In this document: piece by piece, positions 1 to 11,461 of the stretch
Layout: every line of letters begins with the position of its first letter
Numbering within the stretch: position 1 is the first letter of the stretch
DNA from: Anisus vortex
Taxonomy: Eukaryota > Mollusca > Gastropoda > Planorbidae
Length of the DNA stretch: 64,000 bases
Direction: 5' to 3'
Assembly (NCBI GenBank): GCA_949126835.1
Contig: OX421494.1
Coordinates: 2,487,201 to 2,551,200, forward strand
Notes under the pieces: generated by a model
Told to the model about the DNA's origin: nothing
What the model saw: only the letters and a program-made list of their open reading frames with translations
The model's database searches: none
Made by a program: the position numbers and the translations under genes

Positions 1-94
1 AAAGTCTATAAACATGAACCTAGCAGTTATATTAGGTGTTGATGGGTAATCTGTTCATATTTTTGTACAGGGAAAGATTTAATTCTTCAAACTC

Positions 95-195
95 TGTGAT
101 TAAAAGACAAGATAAGACTCGACGGACCACGGATGAGCGTAGGAGGCAACATTCTTCTTTATAGAAGGAGCGTCTATAATATATGAGATAAGATA
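95..195 (+). repeat. Dispersed repeat family C, copy 1
   Basis: This stretch shares the words ACCACGGATGAGCGTAGGA and TAGAAGGAGCGTCT with copies near 9.9, 11.5, 37.7 and 46.1 kb. No coding potential is apparent. Near 37.7 kb the same sequence lies next to a decayed reverse-transcriptase fragment, so the family may be the 3' end of a jockey-like LINE. The classification is inference; the repetition is seen directly. Confidence 0.6.
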
Positions 196-884
196 AGAAA
201 ATAAAAATCCACCATACTCCCATTCATGTGTTGATATAACACGTTTTTCTTCTTCTTGTAAGCTTTATATATGTCCGCAATGGCAACTAGTTACGCTGGC
301 TGGGCCACCAGAGCAGGATGGAAGATGGCAGAATCCCAAAAGACATTCTTTACTCAAAATTAGCCAAAGGCTGTGTCAAAAGGCCGTCCTGAACTGGGCT
401 ACAAAGACACTAAAAAAAATCTGGACATAGATTTTAGTAATTGTAAAGTTGTGGCTCCGAACTCAATAATTTCCCCATTTTGATAAAATAAACTTTGTTG
501 GGTGCTCAGAGAAAGCAGTCAGACGAAACAAGTTCTTGCCATCCACTTTGTTTTGTTTCGAGTGAATATACTATAGCCTTCACGTTTGTGTTGATAAGAA
601 CAAGGTTGACGACCTGTGTTTGGAAGAAATTATTAAAATAGATTACGGCGACAGGTCCACAGTAAATAAAACTCCTTTATTCAGATCTCGTCAATCTGTC
701 TTATCATTTGGAAGTCAACGTATTCGTTGTTATCTAGATTCTAGATGGACTTGAAGACACGAGAAAATACCCGACGCACAGGTAGGCTCATCCCTCCTTC
801 TATAGGGGTTCGGGGTTGGAAGCCACACGACTGATAGACAGAGTAGGGCCTACTCCAGATTTGACTTTGTTTATGCACTACTAC
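196..884. other. No gene seen
   Basis: I see no recognisable coding, RNA or mobile sequence here. It is ordinary AT-rich non-coding DNA. Confidence 0.5.
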
Positions 885-1125
885 TACTTCAGAAACGTCT
901 GCTTCGACTTCTGATACTTCTACACTGCTACTTCAGATACGTCTGCTTCGACTTCTGATACTTCTACACTGCTACTTCAGACACGTCTGCTTCGACTTCT
1001 GATACTTCTACACTGCTAATTCAGACACGTCTGCTTCGACCTCTGATACCTCTACACTGCTACTACTTCAGACACGTCTGCTTCCACTTCTGATACTTCT
1101 ACAGAAGTTCTACACTGCTATTACG
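885..1125. repeat. 44-bp minisatellite, about five copies
   Basis: Units begin with ACGTCTGCTTCGAC at 895, 939, 983, 1027 and 1074, which gives a 44-bp period with one 47-bp step. The units differ by a few substitutions and the last is irregular. No open frame is preserved in a way that suggests coding. Confidence 0.85.
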
Positions 1126-1321
1126 GAATACGACTTCGATTAAGTTTTCACTTATTGCGTAATAAATCATTCCGACTTAAGACTGAGCGTGCGTCATTTG
1201 TGTTTGGGGATTATGTGACTGTTCTAAATATTAAACCGTAGCGATTGCCGATCTAAGTAATTTGTATCAGTGGTGGAAGTTTGCTGAAGAACACTTGTAG
1301 TCGTTGTAAGACCATTACAAG

Positions 1322-1576
1322 CAGTGCTTTTTTTGTGACGTTACGCACCGGTACGGCGTACCGGCACCTTTTCCAATGTGGGGAAAAAATTATTACTTTT
1401 CTTGTATTTTAACGTTTATTATTAAATTATTATATTATTAATTTGTTAAAATTGAATTGTTTTAAAATTGCGCAATAAAAAATAAAATATAAAATGCGAA
1501 ACTGCTTTAAAAGTTAGGCAATCCATCACTGAGTACCGGCACCAATTTTTTTTTTTTTACAAAAAAAAAAGCACTG
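1322..1576. mobile_element. hAT-type MITE with 8-bp target duplication
   Basis: A 255-bp element starts with CAGTGCTTTTTTTGT and ends with the inverted sequence ending in GCACTG. Both sides carry the perfect 8-bp direct repeat ATTACAAG (1314-1321 and 1577-1584). An 8-bp duplication with CAGTG termini is the hAT signature. Near each end an inner palindromic motif of the type CCGGTAC repeats. It encodes no transposase and is therefore non-autonomous. Confidence 0.85.
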
Positions 1577-1954
1577 ATTACAAGTACAGTCAGTATCTGA
1601 GTAATTGTGATGAATAGAATACTGACAGGGAACATGGAGTGAGAAAGTTGTTCTATTGTGTCACCAAAACGATTTGTTTTGTTTTTAATAAACTGATACA
1701 CCCATTTCACTAAAATAGAATAGTTATGCAGTTTTTTTCTTTGCTGTGCATCCTGGATGACCGAAGAAAGCTGTCTGCATCCATTAAACATAAATATCGT
1801 GACACAACTCCGACGAAACCCAACGTAAAAGTTCTGCCATCATATCCACTAAATCAGCCAGTGAGTGGCGGACACAAAGTGTACATACTCCGCATGGACG
1901 CACTGGGACTTGTGCATCCTACTGGTCACACAATCTTCTCATCACATTAGGGAT

Positions 1955-2095
1955 GACATGAGACAGTTATTACACTGAACTGTCAACATGATGACACGGG
2001 TTCTAACCCTGTCGCCGACCAATCCCTGTCGCCCTTCAGGAGTTTAGGGCCAGGCACGTAACAATCTTCCACCAAGAAGGAACGTTTGTAAACTT
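1955..2095 (+). mobile_element. SINE family A, partial copy
   Basis: It shares with the copies at 6.6, 7.8, 26.7 and 33.6 kb the blocks GACACGGGTTCTAACCC, CCCTGTCGCCCTTCAGGAG and a tail related to GAAGGAACGTTTGTAAACTT. The first block resembles a pol III B box, which points to a tRNA-derived head. The 5' end is degraded. Confidence 0.6.
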
Positions 2096-2528
2096 ATAAG
2101 ATATTGTAAGACATCTTGTCTAGTTGTTAAACAAATAAATTGATATAGAAATGAGAAGAAAACTGGTTTGTAAATTATAAATCCTTTTAGATTTAAATTG
2201 TTTTGATTGAAATGATTATTAATCGCCAAGTCGTAATAAAGCCATTAAAATATACAATATCTTTATACTAGGAGGAACTTATCTAGGCAAAAGACGTGTG
2301 TTTACGTGTTTTAACAATGTTCACTCAAGCATACAATAACAATGTCATTGGCAATACGAGTCGAGAGATTGGGTCAGAATTCGTTGAATGAATCAGGAGT
2401 GTAGAATCCACATCGTCACAAGTGTCTACTGGAAATACCTTATAAGAAACAAAAAATCTACAAATGGTTGATTCTTCAACAAGGGCAGCTCTTTCAGACC
2501 AAGTAGGGCTATTGATTATAGGCCAGGT

Positions 2529-2585
<57 letters not shown>

Positions 2586-2587
2586 AA
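2529..2587. repeat. (TA)n microsatellite
   Basis: Near-pure alternating TA with a few phase slips. Confidence 0.95.
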
Positions 2588-2599
2588 AATAAAAAAAAT

Positions 2600-5500
2600 A
2601 TAAATATATACTAGTAGATATGCCCGTCAAAATGGCGGAGAAAAGAATGACTACAATGTGTTTTGTTACAAGAGTTAAAACAATATAAAAGGAAAATAAA
2701 ACGGGATATGATCTATACAAGAATTATTATTATTATTAAAAAATACAGAACATATACAAATAATTTAAAATAAAAAAGTTTTCGCACCATGGATAAAAAA
2801 CCGGTAAGCACCTAACTACACGTCATAATTTAAAGGCATTTTAAAGGGACATTTGTCTATTTTGTAAATGGCGCTCCAGTTTATAACCTTAACATAATTA
2901 GAATCTAGTAATACGTTTTTTTTTAATATATATAAAAAAAATTAGCAATATAGTTTATATATAACAAAAATTATTTTGGAGGGTGTTTCCAATTTACGTA
3001 TTTAACTTTCGTCCCGATCCATTAAACGTCCTGGGAGTCAATAAAGAAGATACATAAATACATATAATATGTTATATACTATATTATATATGTATACCAA
3101 TTAGTCGCTTTATAATGTATTTTTTCCGGAACCCAACAACATCCTGTGAGTTGAACTAGTTCTGATCGTGACATCCAACAATAGGGAAATGATGGATCAT
3201 CCTAATCCACTCATTTACCGTGGCTAATGCCACGGAAAAACTCCTCCTTCACTGACCCTCTATGACTCTCTAGGTCTGCACAAATGGATGGGACAGTGTG
3301 GTCTTTACTTGACGACTTGGGATTAAGGTATTCCTTTTTAAAACATTGTAAACCATTGTTCGAGTCTACTAATGGGTCAGGTTTGCTCTTATCGTCATGG
3401 TGAACAATAGGTTCACCGAAAGATAACAACAAACAAACAACCCGCTGACACCAGGTGGCGCACGTATGCAACTGTATGCAACCCTTTTACTGCATACGAA
3501 AAGACGGACTGTGTCAAACCATTTTCGCTTAGTCCATTCGCGTGCTTTCCTGGAAATGTTTTCCTTATGGATGTTCCGAGTAAACCACGCCTTGCTTATC
3601 TACTTTTGTTTTGGCGGCTCGATTACTTCCTGCCTCACTAACATTTTTATTACATACACTCAGCTATTAGATCTATACATTTCCCATAAAATATTCATAT
3701 ATTTAAATATACTGACTAGATAATGTGTAGCTAAAATAGGATGCATATAGACTACCTGCTTAGGGCAAAAGACATGTTAGTTTATCGATCCATCCCTATG
3801 ACATCACAGATTTATGACCTACATTTTAAACTTTCCCTCCTTTCTTTTTGCTGTTCGATAATTTTGCTTGCTTTTGTGGCGACTATGTTACCTACTAAAT
3901 TGTAGGTTACTTTGGATATGTATGAAGTTTAAGCAATAGGCCTACAGTGTGGGCCTGTTTAGGTCGCAACGAAAAAGGTCTACAAATAGGGGATTGTGTG
4001 GTAAGAAATTAGGACATTTCGATTTTTGCCCTACACAGTTTTATTGCTATATTCGATAATAAAGATTAGATGCCCCCCTCCCCCTGTGTCCACACAGCTC
4101 TGGAAGGGTTTTTCTAAAATCAAGAATGGTTTTAAAGACAAGAGGAAAAATGGCCTGAAAGTCGATGGGGGTCAGAATTAAGCCAAAAAACTTTTGAAAA
4201 TCAAAATGATGGAAAATGGTCTGAAAGACACATTTAAATGACCAGAAATTTTTTTTTTAAATGGTCAAAAGGCCAAAAATGTCTAAGCCTAAAAGTCAAA
4301 ATGGTCTGAAAGTCAAATTGGTATAACTAAAAAATTAAGTTCTAAATTGTAAATGGTTAGTGCCGTTAGGCCCTTACTAAGTTTCTATTACAGAATTACA
4401 CTTTAAACTTACCAGATAGATAGGCCTGTAGTTAAATATAACCGATACATATAAGCTTATGTACAATAACACTTTACAAAATCGTTACACTCCAAAGAAT
4501 TGGCCGGTGTCGTGGAAATGATGTAGCCTATCTCAGTGCAAATATAATCTTCAACACGGCGCAGAGAATTCTTCCAACGCCTTCATCAAATACACCGAAA
4601 CTGAACACTTCCTTACAGAATAAACACCTTGCGTAGTCCACGCATGATTATTGCAATAATCTTTTACTTCATGAAATAGATAATCCAGCCAACAATTCTA
4701 AACCAGCTTACGTAATCAGCGTTAATGCGACTCTAAGAGTTAGCAGAAATATATTTTAGAATTTCAGCACATTTTATTTTGTCTTTAAGTACAACAATGT
4801 TTCATATAACATATCTTATCTTATGTTAACATTTTAACACGTGTAGGAATTAACAATTTTTCGCTTTACATAGAACTGTTACTATTAAAAAAAACTTAGA
4901 AAAAACAAGGTCATAGCCTATTTTTTTTTTAAATTTATTTTAATGTATAACTTATTCTTTCATTAAAATGACTTATAAATAGGCCTAAAATACTTTTTAC
5001 ATTAGCCTATAGTTTACAAGTACTCTTAAGAACGAAGTTTCAAACCATTAAAAAAATTATATCGACTATATATAGACTATAGACCTAATGTTAATAAACA
5101 TACGCTTATTAATAGCCTTCTAAATTTAGACTCATACAAGCCGAGTTTTTATACTGTTATAAAATATTTATAAGAATAAAAAGACACTGAAGAACTAGAT
5201 AACAATAAAAATGAATTGGCAATAAATATGAATAAATAAGATCTAAGTCTTTAAAAAAAATGCAAAATTGTGGATGCTTAAACTTAGAAATATAACGAGG
5301 CCAAACAGAAAACTTATATCTATGTGGAAAAACAGAGACGTCCAACTACTAAGGCACCTGTCTTTTCATTAAAAAGGTGTGTCAAGTGTAGTCTCCCCTC
5401 TCCCCTCCCCGTGATTATAATGTCAAATGCATACCCCGACACGCGCGCGGAGTTTTTTTTTTCTTTTTTTTTCACCCGTTAATGATTTGGCGTCACATGA

Positions 5501-6150
5501 TCAGTTGTCAATAGCCGACCTTGCAGAGCCAACCTCCGCCAGCCCCTCCCGGATACAGTAACCTTTTAATTTTTTTCAACTGTCGGAAACTACTAAGCAA
5601 ACACGCGGGTTAATGCGTTCTATTTATAGGACTGCAACTACGTCACGCTCAAGGATATCCAATGAAATTGATCGCCCCGTAAAAAGATTATTCACCGATA
5701 ATGGCGTATTGTTGCAAAATACACAATAGCCCCACCCCTCTAAAAAAAAAACACACACACGCACACAAAATCTAACACACACATGAAACATGGAAAAACA
5801 ACAGCATTATCAGAATTAAACTATTAAAGTTCTCTGAAATAAAAACAGACCGAAAAAAAATGAAAGTAAAAGTGTCTAAAGAAAACGTTACAATTAATAG
5901 CTGGCCCTGTAGTTTTAACGCCGTAAGCCAAACTAAGGTAAACATTTAATCTCCATGCTATTTACTGGAATTAAAGAACAACTTAACTATTAGTCTGTCG
6001 GGCTGCTAGTGCTAATACCATTATACAGCGACAGTGTAATCACTTGATGATTGTTTCTATAGTGCGGCCCTCTCCATGTTATTGCATTTAGCGAGCTCGG
6101 CGTGCTCAATTTCCACAATTCATATACAGATATCGGGGTGTGAAAGGAAT
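2600..6150. other. Long AT-rich stretch without a recognised gene
   Basis: Only short open frames occur and none resembles a known protein. The stretch holds homopolymer runs, scattered TAGGCCTA-like words and the degenerate repeat at 4115-4330. I see no RNA gene or clear mobile element. Confidence 0.5.
4115..4330. repeat. Degenerate short repeat (AAAATGGTCTGAAAG type)
   Basis: Variants of AAAATGGTCTGAAAGTCAAA recur about six to eight times with irregular spacing. This looks like an eroded minisatellite. Confidence 0.6.
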
Positions 6151-6159
6151 ATACTAGAC

Positions 6160-6509
6160 CAGGGATCGGGAACCCATGGCTCGCGAGCCAGATGTGGCTC
6201 TTTGGATGGCTGCATCTGGCTAGCAGACAAATGTTCGATTATTTGAAAAAAGTTTTTTTTATACTTTTTGATCTACATATTAATTGCATATCAATATTTC
6301 ATTCTACAAATGAGATAAAGTCTACTGCAGCTCAGCATTAGAGGAATTCAGAGACATAATTATTGTACTTTTAGAGTTAAAATTACACAAAATGCACACA
6401 CATTTACTTGAATTTTTAGTTTTAAACATAATGTATGGCTCTCACAGAATTACTTTTCAAAATATGTGGTATCCATGGCTCTCTAAGAAAAAAAGGTTCC
6501 CGACCCCTG
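6160..6509. mobile_element. hAT MITE, 350 bp, 8-bp target duplication
   Basis: The 5' end reads CAGGGATCGGGAACC and the 3' end GGTTCCCGACCCCTG, an inverted pair with one mismatch. Perfect 8-bp direct repeats TACTAGAC flank it at 6152-6159 and 6510-6517. The CAGGGGTCGG..CC terminus is typical of Zbed/SCAND3-type hAT elements (family knowledge). The interior is AT-rich with no transposase frame. It abuts the next hAT element and the two share one target duplication. Confidence 0.9.
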
Positions 6510-6552
6510 TACTAGACCAAGGATCGGCAGCTCATGGGACGCGTGTCAGACT

Positions 6553-6792
6553 TGGCATGAACCCGGCTGGCCTAGCGGTTGGTTCACCGGACTGTCAACC
6601 AAAAACCAACTGACACGTCGCGGGTTCTAGCCCGGCCACCGACGGATCCCTGTCGCCCTGCAGGAGTTTTGGGCCTGTAAACATATTTGCGCCAGCAGGC
6701 AGCAGTGTGTTTACAGAGCGCACTGAGCATGCTAAAACAGCATGGATAGAAGCGCTATATAAGTAACCAATTTTTAATTTAATTTAATTTAA
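6553..6792 (+). mobile_element. SINE family A, near full-length, tRNA-derived
   Basis: The pol III A box (TGGCCTAGCGGTTGG) and B box (GGGTTCTAGCCC) lie in a tRNA-like head. A body containing CCCTGTCGCCCTGCAGGAG follows, then a tail with AGCGCTATATAAGTAACCA and an (ATTTA)n run. The GCGCTATATAA tail type is shared by many animal SINEs mobilised by LINEs (family knowledge). It lies inside the hAT element of 6518-7227. Confidence 0.85.
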
Positions 6793-6910
6793 TTTCCAAT
6801 GGCACGCGAAAGACCCCCAAAATGGCTACTTAGGTCTCGTCTGCATACAATTGTTGTGCTAGAGCAGGATGACAATAAAACTGTTAGCGCACTGAAAGAA
6901 TTATAAATCC

Positions 6911-7200
6911 TACTTCGGCGCGTTGGCTGAGCGGCAGCACGTTCGACTGGCGTACCGATGGTCCTGGGTTCGAATTCTGGTGAAGGCTAGGATTTTTTTC
7001 CTTGGACTCGAGGGTGTCCCTGAGTCTACCCAGCTCAGATGGGTACCTGACATTAGTTGGGGTAAAGTAAACGCCTTTGGGCATTGTGCTGGCCACGCAA
7101 TCTCCTAGTATGCCTTGGCCACAAAAACTGGTGAACGCTGCTTCACTGGCCCTATGATCAGTTTGGTCCGAAGGGTACTTTGCTTACTTTCTTCGGCAGA
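6911..7200 (+). mobile_element. SINE family B, near full-length, tRNA-derived
   Basis: The head has a perfect A box (TGGCTGAGCGGCA) and B box (GGGTTCGAATTC). The body carries TGTCCCTGAGTCTACCCAGC, GGGTACCTGACATTAG and GGGCATTGTGCTGGCC. Related copies occur at 12114, 27010, 49197 and 60528. It is inserted in the hAT element of 6518-7227, downstream of a family A SINE. Confidence 0.9.
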
Positions 7201-7252
7201 CGATTATCAAATGGTTGCCCACCCCTGCACTAGGTCTTGAAACTATTTTTAA

Positions 7253-7321
7253 CCCTTCCCGTACCGACCTACTTCTATCGAGCCTTCAGTTCCGCTATAT
7301 ACGCGCCCGGGACTGTAAGGG
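7253..7321. mobile_element. Possible TTAA-flanked mini-element
   Basis: A 69-bp segment beginning CCCTTCCCGT and ending ACTGTAAGGG lies between TTAA tetranucleotides (7249-7252 and 7322-7325). A related 3' word (GCGCCTGGGGTTGTAAGGGTTAA-like) recurs near 41.9 kb. TTAA flanks would fit a piggyBac-type MITE, but the inverted termini match over only a few bases. Confidence 0.35.
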
Positions 7322-7682
7322 TTAAGGGACTATTTTGTCTTAGAATCACCCATCAGTGTCTGAGGCATGCTGTTCTGAGTCCAGAATGTAACAATATGAA
7401 GAGTTGGATCAAAGAAGGAAAGGACACACCAAGATCCTGTCCAAGACTCGCCACCCCTTGACCACGGTCTCCGCAGTACATGCACTACACTTCACTCCCC
7501 ACCTACGGAATTCCCCTAGAATCAGTAACGTGGTGGCTCACTCGTATATCTGCACTGTTGCCCTGTAGCACAAGTTCCAGACTCAAGGCCTGCAAATCCA
7601 GGCACCAATGTGAGTTAAAGACGGTCTGTTGCGCTCAGTGCTCCTTCCCCACCGAGTCTCGGAGCCTCGCGGCAGTGAAATA

Positions 7683-7925
7683 ATAATAATAATAATAAAA
7701 ATAATAATGGTTATTTACACAGCGCTTCTATCCATGCTATTTTAGCACGCTCAGTGCGCTCTAAAAGATTATTACGTCCACTAGGCCCAAAACTACTGCA
7801 GGGCGAAAGGGATCGGTCGGCGGCAGGGATAGAACCCGCGACGTATCGGTTGACACTGAAATGACAGTCCGAGGACGCGCCAAAGTGCTGTCTCCTATGC
7901 GTTCGCATACCCGTGTGCTCTTAAT
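7683..7925 (-). mobile_element. SINE family A, minus orientation
   Basis: Reading the minus strand gives the B-box-like GGGTTCTATCCC, the CCCTTTCGCCCTGCAG body, and a tail with AGCGCTGTGTAAATAACCA followed by ATT repeats. The A-box region is interrupted by sequence not seen in other copies. Confidence 0.75.
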
Positions 7926-8236
7926 GTAAGCGAAATGGTGGCTTACACATTTCGCCAGACTTTGAGGCCCATGGGTACAGAATTGAAATGTTTACCCAGA
8001 ATGCACCAACTCGCAACTGATTCCCCTTCTTATTTCTCTTCATCACATGCCGTCTTCTGTTTGCAATCGCCCATTGGTGGATTAAAACTCCCCCCCCCCC
8101 CCCCCAAAGAAATGAAGTGTTGACACTATGTCTCCCAAATGTGTCATGACCTATATAAGTTACAATAAGGTAAAGAGGATGTGTCAAATAATGTACTTGT
8201 ATGTATCATATTCTGACAAGGGATCGGGATAATGTA

Positions 8237-8238
<2 letters not shown>

Positions 8239-8297
<59 letters not shown>

Positions 8298-8298
8298 G

Positions 8299-8371
<73 letters not shown>

Positions 8372-8482
8372 AATCATCGTATCTGTCTGTCTGTTTGTCT
8401 GCATGTCTGTTTGTCTGCATGTCTGTTTGTCTGCATGTCTGTTTGTCTGTCTGTCTGCCTGCCTGTCTATCTGTCTATCTAG
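8239..8482. repeat. Compound tetranucleotide microsatellite (ATCT)n(GTCT/GTTT)n
   Basis: ATCT units with two interruptions extend to about 8370, followed by GTCT, GTTT and GCAT variants to about 8480. The open frames across it (tyrosine/leucine/serine and cysteine/leucine/serine repeats) are by-products of the repeat. Confidence 0.97.
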
Positions 8483-8549
8483 ATGAAGTAATGGATATAA
8501 ATGCATACGGAAATACAAGATCTATTTGTATTAAATTATGTATAGAAAA

Positions 8550-8662
8550 GCTACAAGAACAGAACTATGTTGCATATATGATACCTGTTCACACAAGCAC
8601 ATACAAGCTACAAGGACAGAACTATGTTGCATATATGATACCTGTTCACACAAGCACATACA
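8550..8662. repeat. 57-bp tandem duplication
   Basis: The segment starting GCTACAAGAACAGAACTATG at 8550 is repeated at 8607 with one or two substitutions. Confidence 0.85.
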
Positions 8663-8852
8663 CAATATGCCTCAGACGTCACAGTACACATTGCATCAAT
8701 GCCTATACACCCAGGGGGGGGGGGGGCAAATACGGCTGAGTAAAATGTGGCCCCCGTCGGCCTCATGCGTAACCATCCCTGGCCTATACATTTTTGAAAA
8801 TATAATTTTGTATTTTAATGACAATTCGATATTTTTGTGTGTCGTTAAGGGG

Positions 8853-9010
8853 ATCGAATGGACACCTTAGCAGTCAACTTTCTCCACTTTTGCCTATCTT
8901 GAGCGGTTGCCAATAGTTGAGTCAACTGCAGCCCTGTCCAATATTTTATGTTGTCGAACCAGCATCTCCGCTGACGGCCTCTTCGACGTATATAGAAGTT
9001 CATAGTAGAA
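8853..9010 (-). pseudogene. Non-LTR retrotransposon ORF remnant (RT C-terminal part)
   Basis: The minus strand reads RRRGRQRRCWFDNIKYWTG, followed by a segment ending in DRQKWRKL. This matches the conserved tail of endonuclease-reverse transcriptase proteins (G-R-P/R-x-x-x-W-x-D-x-I...DR..WR). Only about 45 residues remain. No catalytic part is left. Confidence 0.7.
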
Positions 9011-9914
9011 AGATAATAGCTAGAAAACCCTGCATATAATTTAGCCTGTTGTAAAGAAAAATCCGAAAACGTACAATTGATACAAAACGTAAGTCCTGGT
9101 CGCAACTTCAGATTTATTACTGTGTCAATTTCCCAACAGACTTCTTTGAAATGAAATTGACTCTATAAAGAAAAAGAAAAAAAAAAAAAGACCCACAACC
9201 TTGAGTGTAGCGCGGTAGATTGTTTGGCAGACGGCTTGCTTTCTGGGAATATCCGGTACCGTGATGCCGGTATGAAAGAAAACGAAACTAAAACAGCCAC
9301 GCCCAAACCCATTCCTTGAAACAGTTCACTTAGATTTTAGATTGACTAAGAAAGGCAGAACAAGAAGACATTCGGAAAAGAGATGTAGATCTATGACTGG
9401 ACGGATTATAACAGATAGCAAGTTTAACAAGTGAAGTACGTTGGTCAAAAGTTGTAAGAATGCAGAAGCCTTCAGCACTTTCCGTGGTCACAGCCTACGC
9501 CTACAAAGGGATTGTGCAGCAAGCACAGTGTCGGGTAGTCACCATTGATAGTAAGATTGAGATTCTGAACAACCTGAACGCCCTACCGCTAGACCACTGT
9601 GTCTCATAAACACCATTTAGTGAATCTCTAAAATTTGAAACACTTCAAGAAAGATTGTTATAAAGCAAAATGGTAGTTGGCCTTATAATACATAAAGCAC
9701 TGGCCTATATACATCTTAACACAATGTAACACAATAATCTAATAAAAACACCAAGACAAAAACACTTTTCCTATCTTTATATGCAAGGACAAATCAATAT
9801 AATTATCTTTCATCCCAGTTGGCAATCAGGCATGAAATGGGTTACTAGTTTAGTCAGAGATACCAAGAACTTGAAATCATGAAAAACTCTGACCAGGATT
9901 AGACTCAAACAATG
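9011..9914. other. No gene seen; possible decayed SINE head near 9480-9605
   Basis: The minus strand near 9575-9605 reads like a tRNA A box (CAGTGGTCTAGCGGTAGGG), but the expected B box is not intact. Nothing else is recognisable. Confidence 0.35.
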
Positions 9915-9985
9915 TTTTGTAGGATGAGCGTGGGACGCAAAAATCATCTTTTTAGAAGGAGCTACTGTAATGTAGGCTATAGGCT
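9915..9985 (+). repeat. Dispersed repeat family C, copy 2
   Basis: A short copy with AGGATGAGCGTGGGACGCAA and TAGAAGGAGCTACTGTAA, diverged from the copy near 46.1 kb. Confidence 0.6.
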
Positions 9986-10189
9986 AAGATAAGAGAAAGA
10001 GGGCCTGTAACAAAAAAAGACAGTTTCGTACAATAAAGTAGTATTTTATATCGCAGCATAAGTTCTAATGTAATTCATAACAACAGAACTATAACACACA
10101 TCGAAGTTAAAAGGTGATTATAATAAATGAAGTCAAAGTAATAAAACAAACTGGCAATGCTCGATTACAGTGGCTTGGCAATATATAAT

Positions 10190-10512
10190 ATAGAACTGAT
10201 ATACTCACAGTACTCACAGAATATAGAACTGACAGAATAGGGCCTCTAGTACTCACAGAATTTAGAACTGGCAGAATAGGGCCTATAGTACTCAAAGAAT
10301 ATGGAACTGACAGAATAGGACTTATAGTACTAACAGAATTTAGAACTGGCAGAATAGGGCATTAGTACTCACAGAATTTAGAACTGGCAGAATAAGGCAT
10401 ATAGTACTCACAGAATATAGAACTTATAGAATATGGCCTATAGTAGGCCTACTCATTAGAATATAGAACTGACAGAATAGGGCCTATAGTACTCACAGAA
10501 TACAGAACTCGC
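10190..10512. repeat. About 39-bp minisatellite, about eight degenerate copies
   Basis: The unit is built on GAATATAGAACTGACAGAAT followed by AGGGCCTATAGTACTCACA. Copies vary by substitutions and small indels. Confidence 0.85.
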
Positions 10513-11112
10513 ATTTTCTATGAGTTGAAATGTGTGTACGGAACCACCATTCGTGCAGTTTCGTCATTGAAACAAAACATCGATCTCATTCTACGTCATT
10601 CCCTCACATAGTTAACACAACGCCCATGGAATAATTTATAGATATCACGTTCAGTGAAGAGTTTTTACCAGGAAGTGCTCATTGATTAATAGCCGTCTGC
10701 TCCTAATCGGAGCTTCATATTATAGCATTGACGTTTAAAGCTTAAACCTTGCGCGAAGTACTAGTCTATTATTAAATGTCGTGATTTCATTGGACAATAG
10801 CTGCAGACGATTCAGGTCTTTGCTACAAACTTAGTTTCTATTTCACTCTTACAAAATTCTATTTTTTTTATGGATTAGGCCTTATTCACACAATTCTAAT
10901 ACAGTAGGCATAATATAGATTATCTATTTGCGGTGTACATTTAACATTTTAAACAAGATAAAGGAGACATTGGACATCAAAGTTGATATTCCTGTAAAAT
11001 GCCGGACATAAAACAAGCTCAAATCAAGGTGTTTATCTTCTAATTGTGTCACCTAAGTAAAACAAGGATTGGAGTACGAAATAGGAAATATTTTTAAAAT
11101 GATTTTCCTATA
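10513..11112. other. No gene seen
   Basis: AT-rich non-coding DNA without a recognised feature. Confidence 0.5.
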
Positions 11113-11120
11113 CCTGGTCG

Positions 11121-11315
11121 CAGTGCCGTTGCAAGGGATTTGGGGGCCCGGATGGGGGGGGGGGGGGCTTGGCCTCTTTAGGGGCCCCAGCATTTTGACA
11201 TTCGATATTATGACATGAAAAAAAACAATTCGGACACTCATTTGGGGGCCCCCATCAAGTAGGGGCCCGGGGGGATTTTCGAATTTGACCCCCCCCTCCC
11301 CTAGCTACGCCACTG
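11121..11315. mobile_element. hAT MITE, 195 bp, perfect 8-bp target duplication
   Basis: It begins CAGTGCCGTTGCAAGGG and ends CCCCTAGCTACGCCACTG. The perfect direct repeat CCTGGTCG flanks it at 11113-11120 and 11316-11323. A second copy of the same family lies in the opposite orientation at 27069-27261. Long G and C runs flank a 60-bp AT-rich core. No coding capacity. Confidence 0.93.
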
Positions 11316-11461
11316 CCTGGTCGAACCAAATTTTGGTTTCATTTCATTTAATAAATAGACTAATAGACCCACCACATCGAACATGTGAACAAATATAGTA
11401 TTAAAATAAATTATGACCGTTTTCTGCTCTCTTAAGTAGCTTTATGACAAAAGTTATTGAT

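Larger units (their letters stand above)
6518..7227. mobile_element. Older hAT element carrying two SINE insertions
   Basis: The left end is CAAGGATCGGCAG and the right end is GGTTGCCCACCCCTG, diverged inverted termini. The flanks are TACTAGAC (6510-6517) and CACTAGGT (7228-7235), matching at 6 of 8 positions. The subterminal words GACGCGTGTCAGAC and GGCACGCGAAAGACC match the hAT fragment at 13201. A family A SINE (about 6553-6792) and a family B SINE (about 6911-7200) interrupt it, so it is older than both. Confidence 0.75.

Noticed and set aside
3211..3723. Two opposite ORFs of 85-86 aa
   Set aside because: No homology, codon bias or splice context; likely chance.
6911..6985. Functional tRNA gene, suggested by perfect A and B boxes
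   Set aside because: The sequence does not close into an acceptor stem and continues into the SINE body.
8201..8739. Open frames of Tyr/Leu/Ser and Cys/Leu/Ser repeats
   Set aside because: They are translations of a compound tetranucleotide microsatellite.
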